Positions 13,236 through 24,755 of a stretch of DNA of 64,000 nucleotides are shown here, one piece after another. The DNA lies in contig OU612074.1 in assembly GCA_914767715.1 (NCBI GenBank), positions 15,610,062 through 15,674,061 of the forward strand, written 5' to 3'. Source of the stretch: Membranipora membranacea (Eukaryota > Bryozoa > Gymnolaemata > Cheilostomatida > Membraniporidae). Within the stretch, counting starts at the first letter, position 1; each line of letters opens with the position of its first letter. The position numbers and the translations under genes are program-made. The notes under the pieces were generated by a model. That model saw only the letters and a list, made by a program, of their open reading frames with translations, ran no database searches and was not told the DNA's origin.

Positions 13236-15470
13236 ATGGGAAGCCCAGCTGATAGCTTGAATGTACATCATGATCAAAATGACCAAAGAAAAAATTATTC
13301 CCCGGAGAATGTGCCCGCAAAGAAAGGAATTACCACCATTGTAGTCTATGTCACAATTACAGCTTGCAGTCAGAATGTTTGCTGGTAATACATAGTTTTA
13401 AGCAAGGCCCTGATCATGGACATTGTCACATCTGAGATAAGAGGAAATCATTTCTCAGTGCTGACTGTCCATTAAAGTATTTATCAAAGGTCTTTTGAAA
13501 TTTTCTCAGCGTTATTATAGCACTGAATGTCTGCTATGTCACTGATAAGAACACCATTTAGCCTGTCATAAAGACCATTATCAATTTTAATCTATGCAGA
13601 CTCTTGTTTTGCAGCTATAATCTTTGCAGATCAGACCAGCTAAATAAGGCCAACAGTCTAGTGTGTGTACAAGATCTAATGGCAGTAAACCAGTACATGC
13701 ATTAGGGATGAACAACAGAAATGGGGGGACTTAAAATATATCAACATTAGACCTTGTCACAGGTGCCTATACATTGGCTGGAAAAAATGATGACAAGTAT
13801 ATAGGACCGATTACCTGCCAATAATGCATTTAAGTTGAACATAGCTAACAATTGTTTGAACAATCATTGATATAAGATATGCGATCCTGAGATAGCAAAT
13901 AAAAACAGCGTAAGAATTTTCACAATTGGCGCTTGTGAATTGACAACTGCAGCTAACTCTGAAACCTTAGCTGGCACTGACTGGCCTGTTTTGACTAGCA
14001 AACCATACTGAGTTTACTTGTAAAGTTTAGTACACACTAGTCTAGTAGATTGCCAGACAGCAAGATGAGGCTCTAATATTCCCTACAGGTTGCACTCAGT
14101 TACTAAGGAACAAACTACGAGGCTCAGCGAGGGCTGAAAGGTCGGAATCCATGCCTCAAACCTACCCTCAAAACAACTTGTGTTATGATATGCAGACTTT
14201 GTTGAGCTAAAATGCGTCCGGTACATAGTAGCCGTCCACCACACATCTCTGTAAAAGGGCCGTTCGTGACAAATACCCATCTTGTAGTGCTAACTGACCA
14301 TCCATTTCACATTGTTCAATCAGTGTGACTGTCACCCATCTGGATGCCTATATGCAACTGTCGGATATCAGCTTGGCATCCGGTGGCTGCCAAACAGGCA
14401 TCTGGTTGGCACTTGCAGTGTCTACAACCTATCTGCCTCTATTCGGAATCCAGCGGTTGTGTGAGTGCTAACTGGATGCCCATTTGGCAACTACCGGAAG
14501 CCAGATAGGCATCAGGATGGGTTCATGGCGCAGCATCATGTGGTTTCAAAACTTCCCTGCAGCAGTTGATTGTAAACCAGCAAGCACTCCCTGCAGGCAT
14601 TGATAGCAAGCAAACAAACACCGTTACATCGCCTTTCACAGTGCAACAATTGTCTCCAACTCATGGACTTGAGACTGCAAATATAAACTAAAGGTTACAT
14701 CACTCACCCATGATCTTACAAATCCAAGCCTTCCGTCAACCTAAGTAAGCTAGTTTGCAACCAAACTGTTATCCAATAATAATAACTACAACAGGACTTA
14801 GTGTTGTATTCTGGAGTGAACTCGTACGTCAATACAGATCACTTGCTATCACAATGTTCTACTAGCTAAGCGTGAGGGCATTACACTTTTTTATCTGATC
14901 GAAGTGCAAATGATCTGCAGTCATGCATGCAGGATAAATAAACTATGAGGTCAATACTATATATTCAGAGTGTTTACAACCACAACAGGCCCAATGTAGC
15001 CTATCACACAGCAGATTGATTCATAAGACAAATATTATTCCAAATAAAATTTTCAATAATCACATAATTGATTATGGTTTGTTGACCTCATGTTTACTGC
15101 GTGAGGCCGTCTATAGTATTGGGGCCGTTAATTCCATTGGCTGTTGTCTTGTTGAATTATCTTCTAAAGTGCAGGCGATGATAATCCATTGAGCCGATCC
15201 CCATCTCAACCTTGGTATCATTTTGAGGAGAACAAAAATTAGAAAATATAAATATGAGAGAAAATTGATGGTGAGGCCTTGACAATGCCGAACGGACAAG
15301 CAAATGACAGCTATAAACTAAAAGCTAATTATATTACGATGAAGAAAGTTCTATCCTTGAAGCCTCTTGTACACTGGATATCGTTTGTGGCAGTGCCCTC
15401 ATAATTTGTGCCCCTCTTCCCATCGTTTTTTTTAATATGAAATTCCATGATTAAAATTATTGTCTTTGTC
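13236..15470. other. intergenic interval, no gene seen
   Basis: No convincing exon was found. At about 14335-14520 there is a cluster of short direct and inverted copies of 'GGATGCC/GGCATC' (for example 'GGCATCCGGTGGCTGCC'), which may be a degenerate repeat. The remainder is unremarkable AT-rich DNA. Confidence 0.5.
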
Positions 15471-16342
15471 CATTGTTTATTGTAGTTTTTCTAGTTTCAC
15501 AGATTTAATCTATTGTATACTGTCATTTTAGCGTTTTCAATTATATGATGGGTTTAATTTTTGTTTGACAGAAATTTGGCTAAATCTTTAATATAAAAAA
15601 AGCAATGGTTTTTCGACGGGGGAGTCAGTTAACACTGTTGAGATTAGAGATTGGTAAGTGTTTGGTGTGTCTGCGTATAGTTGTGTCGGCACAACTCGAT
15701 GCCTTATCGATCACCCTGTGATTTGCTCACTATTTGAAGCTGCTCTCATAGCTATTGGAGGAGAAAATTGCATTTTGCTTTAATATGATGTGAATCTCTG
15801 TCCGGGAGGGAGGGGCGGGGATGGAGTTTGGACACAGAATAGATACGATTGAAATGGATCATCTGCTGACAAATATTTCTTTCAGTGTAGGCAGTTACGT
15901 CATCATTTAAACCTATCAGATTTGTCTTATTATAGATGAGATGCTGACGGTCTCAGTCTTGAATTGACTTGACCTTGACCTTGACTTGTTGATACTGATA
16001 TCATAACTTTTGCACGGTTATTACTCTCCGTGAAAAATCAGCTGTTTTTCTGTCATTCTGAGAATCCATTATATTATGACTCACTTTAGTATTACCAACC
16101 TCCCTTCCCTGCTTTGTCCTTAGTTGGCCTTTTGCTACCAACACAAAAACAAAGTGAGTATATTGGTCACCAACACCCCCCCCCCCCCCAATAGTGCATT
16201 CCAGAGCACGAAGCAAAAACAGTTTCATCAGGTGTTTGTTCCCCTCAAAATAATCACCATAACCGCGAATTTATCTCGACTAAGCAGTTGGGGCACCAAA
16301 TAAGCAAATAAGTCTCAAATCATAACTTATGCGTCTTTGAAC

Positions 16343-16348
16343 TATAAA
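16343..16348 (+). promoter_or_regulatory. TATA box of mini-peptide gene
   Basis: TATAAA lies within 'GAACTATAAAAGTTG', 49 bp before the ATG at 16397. The same word at the same distance precedes the paralogous first exons at 28.5 kb and 40.15 kb (minus strand), where flanking bases have drifted. A 'TTTTCTTACAG' acceptor-like tract lies between it and the ATG, so a spliced leader exon is an alternative. Confidence 0.55.
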
Positions 16349-16396
16349 AGTTGTGTATTTTCTTACAGCTAAAGCAATTCTTTCTAACTTTGCGAC

Positions 16397-17238
16397 ATGT
16401 ATCTTTCTGTAAGACTAGGATCCTCAGTTCTTCTGGCTGTGCTTTATATCTTTATCAGTATGGAGTATGCTGCAGCCTACTACAATAAAGACCTGGTATG
16501 TACACCTCAGTATAGTCTTTGAATAAATAAACATTTTCAACTGTCAGAGTTTATCAAATTGAGTAAAGTTCCTTGAATTGTTTCCTTCATTTTGGCAATC
16601 TTCTCTTTCTCAGAAATATCAAGGTTTCCATGAATTAGTAACAGGTAAAATTTAAATCGGACAGGCAAGGGAAAAACCTTATAATAATGATGATAAATTG
16701 TCTGTCAGATCTCTTTTGCACCTTTTCCGAACATTCTTATTTCTACTGATGTGTAAATCAAGTTTAGATTAAAGTGTAAAGATTAAGGTATTTATTTGGA
16801 GAGATCTTAAAAGCGGTGGACATTGCTGTGTCACATCATGTTCAGATTATGTTTACAAAGGGAGATAGATATTTGAACTTTCTAGCACGGAAACAAAAGA
16901 AGACATTCCATACTATTTCTTAAAATTTTGTCAGTAGCTTTCTCGGGCAACAATTTAATCAAAAAAATGATATAGATGCAATCGGCGGTTGCAGCTTGAG
17001 TCAACATGGTCTTGTATCAATCGCGTTGATTGTGGTGCTTCCTAAACAACACAGTAAGCTTATTCTTACCCATCTTCTAGCGATGATTGGCTCAGATATG
17101 TTTGAAAATTCTCATTTGCCTTGTTTATTTGATGAACATCATTTTATAAGAGTGTATACTATTTTGTAGTGCTACATTCGATGTGATCGTTTTCAGAAAT
17201 CAGCAAATTTGAATAAATTCTGCAAATCGCTCTGTTGA
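16397..17238 (+). CDS. secreted four-cysteine mini-peptide, type A
   Basis: Two exons, 16397-16495 and 17170-17238, encode about 55 residues. Exon 1 (33 codons, phase 0, donor GTATGT) is a signal peptide with hydrophobic core 'SSVLLAVLYIFI' and a likely cut after 'AAA'. Exon 2 follows 'TTTTGTAG' and has cysteines spaced C-x3-C-x12-C-x3-C, with the last Cys immediately before TGA. The predicted mature peptide is about 28 residues, and its cysteine exon is basic (two Arg, three Lys, one Asp). AATAAA lies about 75 nt after the stop. The minus-strand copy at 39.3-40.2 kb has the same exon 2 protein sequence with only silent changes, which argues the gene is real. The CX3C...CX3C pattern fits a helical-hairpin fold. 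Function is unknown, with defence, signalling or venom-like roles all open. Confidence 0.7.
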
Positions 17239-17312
17239 CATGGTGCTGCTGGTGGAAAACAACCTGATGACTAATGAATATGACCTTGCAATACATTAGA
17301 ATATTTATGCAT

Positions 17313-17318
17313 AATAAA
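17313..17318 (+). terminator. poly(A) signal AATAAA after type A mini-peptide
   Basis: AATAAA about 75 nt past the stop codon, followed by A/T-rich sequence, is consistent with a short 3' UTR. Confidence 0.45.
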
Positions 17319-18552
17319 ATATTATTTTCAAAATATAACAATGTTTATAAATTATCTTATTTTCTCCTTTCCCCTCCACACATGTTGAGCTTTAATCATA
17401 CTATATTGGCTACTAGCTATATAGATATTTTAACTTTTTCTCAGATCAACCTTGATTTGTTCAATGTTATAATGATTGTTGCTAAGTCAATGATTTCTGT
17501 AAAATATTAGCTTGTTAGATATCAGAATGGCTCCACATCTTGGTGCAAAATGAGAAGCAGTTTATAAGGAGAGAATAGCATATTGTATTAGTATCAGATT
17601 TCCATCCTTTCATGCAGTAATTACAAGAGAAAAACAAATAATTTGTAAAAATGTGGAAATTCTATCTTTGCTGTGAATTGTAGTTGAGTTGCATCCCCAT
17701 GAGTAAAGGGAACATAACTCACAAAACAAATAAGTAGAAGCGCAATCAGAAGAATATAGGTCCTGATGCATCATGCTGGTAAATGTGCGTGAGTCTAGCC
17801 TCTTCCAAGTTTTTAAGTTTGAAACAATTTTGAAATATGACAAGCTCGATTGGTCAGCGATTCAAAGATGGTTTAGTCACAGCTTGGCATGATGTATCCT
17901 AATGTCACTAGTTACCTTCAAACAACAAGAATGAAAACCACCTGCCTATATATATATAAATAATATATATAGATATAATATTAGTTGCTAACACTGATTT
18001 CTGCACTGATGATGCCGTTGGTAGTATCAAAGTTTTTTTTATATTGAGAAATTTGAAGTGGTTCCCACAACAAACTCATCATTGCATTGGTTGCGATAAA
18101 TTGACTTCAATCACCAATATAAGGGAGATGAAATACACCACCGAAGTCCAGTGCAAAGCACAGCAATCTTATGAACAGATTCTTTATCCCATAAGTTAAA
18201 TCTTCATTCAGGGTTGTAGTTTAGAAAGTTTAATGGGGAGTCAATATCACAACAGCATTGGGTGTGGCGGCATTTTCATCTTCATCAAGTGTAGTCTAGC
18301 CGCCAAAGCATTGTCTGTGTAAAGATGATAATGAATATCCAAACAAAGTTTTTTGTTTGTGACACAGGTCGTTGTTAAAGTGCATTATGCCACTTTAATT
18401 TGCTTCCTAGGGGAGGCATTGCTTCCCCGCCACCCCTTGACTACCTGCATTTACACCACAGTCTCACCCCACTATTGCAGGCTCGAAATTCAGCTTTAAA
18501 TTACCTTCTGTAGCCTTCAAAAATTGAGTTGAGTTGATTTTAACCTGTCAAG

Positions 18553-19794
18553 ATGAATATTTTGAATGGCGTATGTTCATCAGTCCTGCTGGTAGTTCTG
18601 TGCCTTAGATGAAAAAGTGAGTACTATCTGTGTTATAAGTAGGAGCACACAATTTTGATTTTGTCCGATTGCATTTCGATGGTTGCATTTGGCCATGGTA
18701 GACTGTTTTAATCCCTGTAATAGTCTGAGGCCCCCAACCTCTTGACCCCACATGACAACATTAATAGCGTCAATAAGCAGAGGAAAATCGATAAATATTT
18801 AAAGCACGTCATCAAATAATTATAATATGCTAGAAAATAATAGGGAACAGAAGTACAAGATACCAAAGCCATTTTTGGTTTCTTATGCTACGCAATAGAA
18901 ATATTGGCGGCAAAAATCATTTATCTTTTGGTTCAATAACCAGTGAAAACACAAAAAAGTTATCAATTGCTTTGTAACTACCACATCATTGGTCGTCATG
19001 AATAGATTTTACTTTTATTTGACTGGTACAAATGAAGATACAGCTTGCAAATTCTCTCTTCAAGGTTTGTGATGGGCCCCTTTGCTCATGTCCCAGTCTG
19101 CCATGCTAGTTGCATTTGGAATAGGTTTATGAAAAAGTTTAGTGCCCCGATCAATGCCTTGCAGAAGGCCCCAATTACCAAAAGGAGTCAGGAGTGGTGT
19201 GACGGTTAAGGGTATGGACTTGTGATCTTATGATCTTATGATCCAGGTTCGATTCCCGGCGCCGGCTGTCATTTCTGATTTGGCACTGGCAAGCCATCAT
19301 CCTAGCCAGGTCTGTTCGGATCAGGACCATAAATACAGGAGGTTTACTGTGTGCTTGCATGCAGTATAAAGATCCCCTCTGCCTCTTCAACGGCGGGCAA
19401 GGGTATAGGGTACTACCCCACACAAGCCACCCAAGCTTAAGGGGGCCCGTTAAATAGGGCGGTCTAATAAGACCTAGTGCATAGAAAAAAAAAAAAAAAA
19501 GTCTGTCAGTCAGTGTGCTGTGTTCATCAACCATTTTTCTTATTTGATTAATATTTATTATTTAATGAGTTTTAATTTTTGTTAATATTAATTTTTATTC
19601 TGTAGTGCTGGAGCAGATCTAACAAGATTGCACTAACTCTCAAAATAAACTGCCTAGCTCTATGCAGTCGATTGAAAGGATGGGGATTTAAGAGGGAAAT
19701 AATCCCATTTGGATCTCATAGAGAAATAACCCCGTTTGGATCTCAGAGAGAAATAACCCTGTTTGGATCTCAGAGAGAACTAACCACGAAATAA
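18553..19794 (+). pseudogene. mini-peptide unit with broken signal exon and repeat-tailed exon 2
   Basis: Exon 1 starts at 18553 with the family signal sequence (SSVLLVVLCL), but a deletion of about 36 bp relative to the paralogue at 29877 brings an in-frame TGA after 18 codons. Exon 2 (19606-19794) is open for 62 codons. It begins CWSRS, so the second Cys is Ser; the last two Cys keep the x3 spacing. After a GFKR dibasic site come tandem repeats of the pattern PFGSxREIT, encoded by a 27-bp DNA unit. AATAAA lies 38 nt past the stop. The unit is probably non-functional unless exon 2 is spliced to the upstream signal exon at 16397. Confidence 0.55.
19184..19500 (+). mobile_element. tRNA-derived SINE, family 2, with poly(A)
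   Basis: The head carries 'GGTGTGACGGTTAAGGGTA' and a B box 'GGTTCGATTCC', followed by an unrelated body and a 16-nt A tract. In the duplicated segment the same site is uninterrupted ('TACCAAAAGTCTGTCAG', about 30545). This gives an empty site and shows insertion after the segmental duplication. A short 'AAAAG' direct repeat may be the target duplication. Confidence 0.85.
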
Positions 19795-20478
19795 TGACTT
19801 ATTTACGATGCATCGATCTAGGTATAATACTAATAAAATCTCTGAGCAAGAATATTCCTAAAGCTCAAACTTATTGACCTGAAACCTTCTCACTTTAAGC
19901 CCTTCTCGTGGAAAAATTCATTGGTCCTTGGTCTTCGCTTTGTTAAATATATATTACATCAATTTTGGTCCACCTGCCTGCATCGGGAGCTGCTCCTCTT
20001 TTACTGGTCACACTGCGGCGTGACCAGTGGAAGGGAATATATTGAATGCAGCCAATTGAATTAACATGTATATATATATATTTATATGTATTATATATAT
20101 GGCTTATGATTTCCTTGCTTCCCCTAGGTGCCCAATCGATGTAGGCTTTTCATGCGTGTGAGCATTCTATTCAGTTTTTATTAAGGAAAAAAATGATTAT
20201 ATTAATGATTGTGTCAACTTGACATTGAATTGTCCATATTATCTGATATTAAGTGTTCCACTGACACATTTTAGAGACAGGACTTCTAAACTTTCAAGGG
20301 CCGTATAGCTTAGAAAACTTGATAGGGTGTCAGCTTCTCACATCGCAAGGTCTGAGTCCAAGCCCTCACACTCAGAGCATCCAAGAAAGTTTTGAATTGG
20401 GAATGGAAATCCAAACAGAGCCATTTTTTATCTAATTCTATTACAGATTTTTTACAATTACGGGCTTTAGGCCACCTT

Positions 20479-20484
20479 ATAAAG
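20479..20484 (+). promoter_or_regulatory. possible TATA element upstream of mini-peptide exon at 20639
   Basis: TATAAA lies in 'CACCTTATAAAGCTTCC', 155 bp before the ATG. The paralogues at 31.8 and 35.3 kb have 'TTATTAAGC' instead, so conservation is poor and the call is weak. Just downstream is a conserved GGGGA...GACGCCCCTTGAC block seen before most exon 1 copies. Confidence 0.25.
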
Positions 20485-20638
20485 CTTCCTAGGGGATAGA
20501 TTGCTTCCCTGACGCCCCTTGACTGTGGGCTACCATTACAATCAATTTATCTTACACTGTGGCAGATAAAGAGTTTGGCTCCTTCATACCTTCTCTAACC
20601 TTAAATTGAACTAGTTGAGTTTTTTCCAACCGGTCAAG

Positions 20639-22224
20639 ATGACTATTTTGGATGGAATATGTTCCTCAGTCCTGCTGGCAGTTCTGTTTCTTATGATCAG
20701 CACAGAGTATACGGTTGCAGACTCCTACCGTGACGAAGTGAGTACAACCTGTTCAATTATATATGATAGCTATGATTGATCATAGCGGTCAACGGTCATG
20801 CATGAATCTAGCTTCGTCTAATTCTTAAGTTTGAAACAGATTTGAAATTTGACAAGCTCGCTTGGTCAGTGATTCAAAGATGGAATAGTCACAGCTTGGC
20901 ATGGTGTATCTTAATGTGACCAGTGAACTTTGAACAACAAGAATAAGAACCCTAGGCCTATATTCATATATATAATATATATACATATTATATCAGTTGC
21001 CAAAACTGAGTTCTGCACCGATGATACTGTGGATAATATGAAAGTTATTCTATGTTAAGAAATCAGAAATGATTCTCACAACATATTCATCATTGCTTGG
21101 TTGCCATAAGTTGACCTCAATCACCCATATAAGGGATATACGTCATACTACCGAAGTCCAGTGCTAAGCACAGCAATCTTACAAACAGATGCTAATTCCC
21201 ATAAGTTTAATCATCATTCGGAGTCGTAGTTCGGAAAAATTTTAAAGGGTCAGAGTAACACCAGCATTGAGTGTTGGGTAATCTGAACGCCCGGATTCTT
21301 GCCCACCGTCAGGCGGCCCCTCCCCAGATGTTGGGGAATTATCCTTTTCATTCAGTACGGACATAGTCAAAGCTCTAGTTGACAGAGCATTGTATGTGTA
21401 TAAATAAAAATGGAAATCCGAACAAAGATTTTTTTTTCGGACACGGGTTTCTGTTATAGTGTAATTATAGTATATTATGCTTTATGGGGAGGCATTGCCT
21501 CCCTGCGGCCCCTAGACTACCTGCAATTCCACCAAATATGTTTCACCAACTATTGCAGGGACGTAATTCTGCTTCATCATACCTTCTGTGGCCTTCATAG
21601 CCTGTCAAGATGAATATTTTGAGCGGCTTATGTTCCTCAGTCCTGCTGTCAGTTCTGCTTCTTCTTATCAGCACATTATTGCATGGTTATCATGAATAGA
21701 TTTTACTTATATTTAGCTGGTCCAGATGAAGATAGACTTAGCAACTTTTCTCTACAAGTCTTGCCATGGGCCCTTTGCTCATTCCCCAGCCTACCAATAC
21801 CATGCATGTTGCGTTTCTGGTATAAAAAAGTTAAGGGCCTTCAGCAGGACGTTATTGCACCCTGAAGCACAGAGGTGCTTGGGGCTGAGATTGCTATTTT
21901 ATGACATCTGATACTCGCACTAAAAATATACCTTTACCACAGAGACCTGATTTTGGTTTTGGCTTTTACCAATGCCAGTGTCTCACCGAATTTCATGGCT
22001 TGTGTGTCAGTGTTTGGGATAAATCCATCCATCCGTGAAAGCCTTGCAGAAGACCCCAATTACCAGAAGAATGGCAATCAATGTTCTGTTTTAAACAACC
22101 ATATTTTATGTTTCAATTGGTATTTATTTTGTAGTGCTGGAGAAGATGTAACAAGAGTGCACTAACTCTCAAAATTAACTGCGTAGCTCTATGTGATGGA
22201 TTGAAAGGATGGGGATTTAAGTGA
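20639..22224 (+). CDS. secreted four-cysteine mini-peptide, type B, short form
   Basis: Proposed exons are 20639-20737 (33 codons, donor GTGAGT) and 22135-22224 (29 codons, acceptor TTTTGTAG). Exon 1 is a signal peptide with core 'SSVLLAVLFLMI'. Exon 2 begins CWRRC and shows C-x3-C-x10-C-x3-C, then ends GWGFK and TGA. The paralogue at 33406 has AGA in place of this TGA and continues into a repeat tail. Here the tail sequence is still present and open for a further 38 codons after the stop. A second, broken signal exon lies within the proposed intron (21610-21699) and must be skipped. The downstream poly(A) word reads AATACA rather than AATAAA. Exon pairing is inferred from phase and order. 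Confidence 0.5.
21610..21699 (+). pseudogene. truncated mini-peptide signal exon fused to intron sequence
   Basis: The frame opens with the family signal sequence (SGLCSSVLLSVLLLLIST), then runs straight into sequence that is intronic in the 18.55-kb unit and stops after 29 codons. A deletion removed the end of exon 1 and its donor. The near-identical copy at 32930 has the same deletion, so the break predates the segmental duplication. Confidence 0.6.
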
Positions 22225-22402
22225 GAAATAACCCCGTTTGGATTCCAGAGGGAAATAACCCCAAAAACCCCATTTGGAGCTCAGAGGGAAATAACCCCGA
22301 AAACCCCATTTGGATCTCAAAGGGAAATAACCTCAAAATAATGACTTATTTTGCATAACATCGAGTTAGCTATTACAACTAATACAATTTCTGAGTAAAA
22401 AT

Positions 22403-22433
22403 CATAGATTTAAAAACTGTTTTTAAATCTATG
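22403..22433. mobile_element. 31-bp perfect palindrome with 8-bp flanking duplication
   Basis: Fifteen-base arms (CATAGATTTAAAAAC and its complement) surround a single T. The direct repeat GTAAAAAT flanks both sides (22395-22402, 22434-22441). The paralogous site near 33665 has one GTAAAAAT and no palindrome. An 8-bp target duplication and CA...TG ends are reminiscent of hAT elements, but the insert is far too small to be a normal MITE. Confidence 0.7.
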
Positions 22434-22441
22434 GTAAAAAT

Positions 22442-24207
22442 ACTTCTTAAACTTATGTTGTTGATCTGAAACCCCATCTTGTGGAAAAATTGTCGTTCAT
22501 TGATCTTTGCTTTGTTCTACATAATATTTGTATTTAGGACTTATGATAGCATATGTTCACCGTGCTTTCCCTAAGCTGTTTTGTCGAAAGGGGAGTAAAA
22601 GAGGTAACTTATCAGGTGGATAAGTGGGCTGTTGGATAAAATGTAGACTTTTCATCCATGTGATAATTCTAAATAATGTTTGTAAAGGAAAAATGATCAT
22701 AATTAACTTTTGTCTCAACTTAAGATTGACTTGTCCCCTCATCAATTAAGGGAACAAAACTCCCCCAACAGACTGAAATATGCACAATCGGTCTTGATAA
22801 TGATGTAGATGCAGCAAAGCTTTGATTGCCGGCCTCAATGCAAATTCACTTTTCATGCTGTATTGAACTTTGACTCATGAAGTAGAAGAAAATGCATGCT
22901 GGGTAAATGTGTTCCGTAAGTTTACATGATTTCTGACAACAACTGTACACAATATTTAAGCTGAGACAAGTATTGAAATGTAATGATGACAACATTTCCT
23001 CATGTAGTGCTCCTGAGAATTAGTCAATTACCAAAAGATTATAATAACCTAGCAAAACTAACCTGTTGGTGATATTAATTCCTCCAGGTCATGCAATGAT
23101 CACCTTGCATAAGGAAATGTATTCAAAATACTGATATCTGATCTAAGTTCCTATATTGCTACTCATACTTGAATCTGACGTAGCCTGTGAACTCTGTCTT
23201 ATAGCTGGGGGCATATGTTACAGCCCTGACAAAACCACTGTTTGTCATAAATGTTCATTGGTGTTGTAATTATTAGCGACTATAACGATAAGGAGCTGGT
23301 TATTTATTTATTATTATTCAATTATTCTTCAAACTATTTAGGGTGTCCAAACATTTATAAAAGTGTAGGTGGTACATATTACGTAGTAAGTAGTAAGTAA
23401 GCTATGCATGTTATGCATGTTTTTCTGGGCCATCTTCTCACCCTATGCTTAGTTGTAACGCATTCATAGTAGAATGCATTTTGACAGTCGACACCAGTTT
23501 GTATCGAACTAAACAGTCGGCCCATCAGCGGGGCTCCTGACAAGAGTTGTGTCATAATATTCGCATCTGAATAAGTAGGATGCTTTATATGGATAATTGA
23601 TATTCTGGGTATACACATATGGCTGCCTAATGGGGCCTCTATCTTGTCCTGCGAAAGCTACAAGTATGATATGAACCGCCCCTCCAGGCCTTATGGAAGT
23701 TTGCCAATTTTGAAACTGAAAAAAAAATAATTAATGATTATGAGATGCCAGGTTTATGAAAGCTTGAAAAAGGGACCCAACAAAATGTAATGAAATATGG
23801 ACAACGCCATCTGTCGTATTATCTGATATTTAGTGTTCCACTGACACATTCAGTAACCGAAATATCTACACTTGGGGTTGTAGTTTAGAAAACATTATAG
23901 GGGGTCAGCTTCCTATAGTGTGGTGTAAGCCCTAGCGCTCAGAGCATTTCGAAGTTTAGAATTGGGAATGGAAATTCAAACAGAGCCTTATTTTATCTGC
24001 TTCTGTCACTAGTTTTTGCAAATAATAGTGTTTTTAGGCAAATTTGCTATCCTCTCTAGGGGATGAATTGCTTCCCTGACGCCCCTGGATATTCAGTCTA
24101 CCATTAGGACAAATTCATCTCGTCCCATATCAGATAAAGAGTTTAGCACCATCATACCTTCTCTAGCCTTGAATTGAACTAGTTGAGTTTTTTTCCAACC
24201 TGACAAG
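22442..24207. other. spacer between mini-peptide units
   Basis: Closely repeated at about 33665-35434. No exon was recognised. The 62- and 79-codon frames on the minus strand are not supported by splice or composition evidence. A conserved block (GGGGATGAATTGCTTCCC, then GACGCCCC) precedes the next signal exon. Confidence 0.5.
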
Positions 24208-24755
24208 ATGAATATTTTGGATGGAATATGTTCCTCAGTCCTGCTGGCAATTCTGTTTCTTATGATCAGCACTGAGTATTCTCTAGCAGACTCCGACCGT
24301 GACGAAGTGAGTACAACCTGTTCAATTATATATGATAGCTATGATTGGTCATAGCGGTCAACAGTCATATCATATCGGTCATAGTTTACAGTTAAATCCC
24401 TTTGGGTGACAACAAGAGAATGCACTAAAACCATCTATTGGTAAGTAATTTTCATACCACCAGGTAAAAGATATTGGTAACAACTTTCCTTTACAAGATT
24501 TGTGATAGGCCAACAATCTCATTTTTCATCCTACCATGCAAGTTACTTTTGGCCATACAAAGTATAGCTAATTGCCGTCATCAAAGCTTCAAGCCACAGC
24601 CATATGCCAGCCAAGGAGCTGTTTTCACCTATTTCAAACGATATGATGATTGATTTATTTTGTAGTGCTGGAGTAGATGTGATCGAATAGGAGCATTGTA
24701 CAGAGACGACTGTAAACTTATATGCGATGTGATTCCCGCAAATATCGGGAAATAA
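24208..24755 (+). CDS. secreted four-cysteine mini-peptide, compact two-exon gene
   Basis: Exons are 24208-24306 (33 codons, donor GTGAGT) and 24666-24755 (29 codons plus TAA, acceptor TTTTGTAG). The intron is only 359 bp, making this the clearest gene of the family. Exon 1 has a hydrophobic core 'SSVLLAILFLMI' with a likely signal cut near 'SLA'. Exon 2 begins CWSRC and has C-x3-C-x10-C-x3-C. Between the cysteine pairs lie alternating charged and hydrophobic residues (DRIGALYRDD), as expected for a short amphipathic helix. The tail ends NIGK with no repeat. No lesion is seen. The product is about 62 residues before processing, with a predicted mature peptide of about 35. Fold is inferred from cysteine spacing; role unknown. 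Confidence 0.7.

Noticed and set aside
17610-17843. 77-codon minus frame, with a similar one at 28929
   Set aside because: Conserved only because of the segmental duplication. It contains indels and is not open in the inverted copy.
19175-19534. 119-codon minus frame
   Set aside because: It lies entirely across a SINE and its poly(A) tract.
21410-21613. 67-codon frame, duplicated at 32730
   Set aside because: Identity between copies only reflects the recent segmental duplication. It overlaps the region upstream of the signal exon and has no older homologue.
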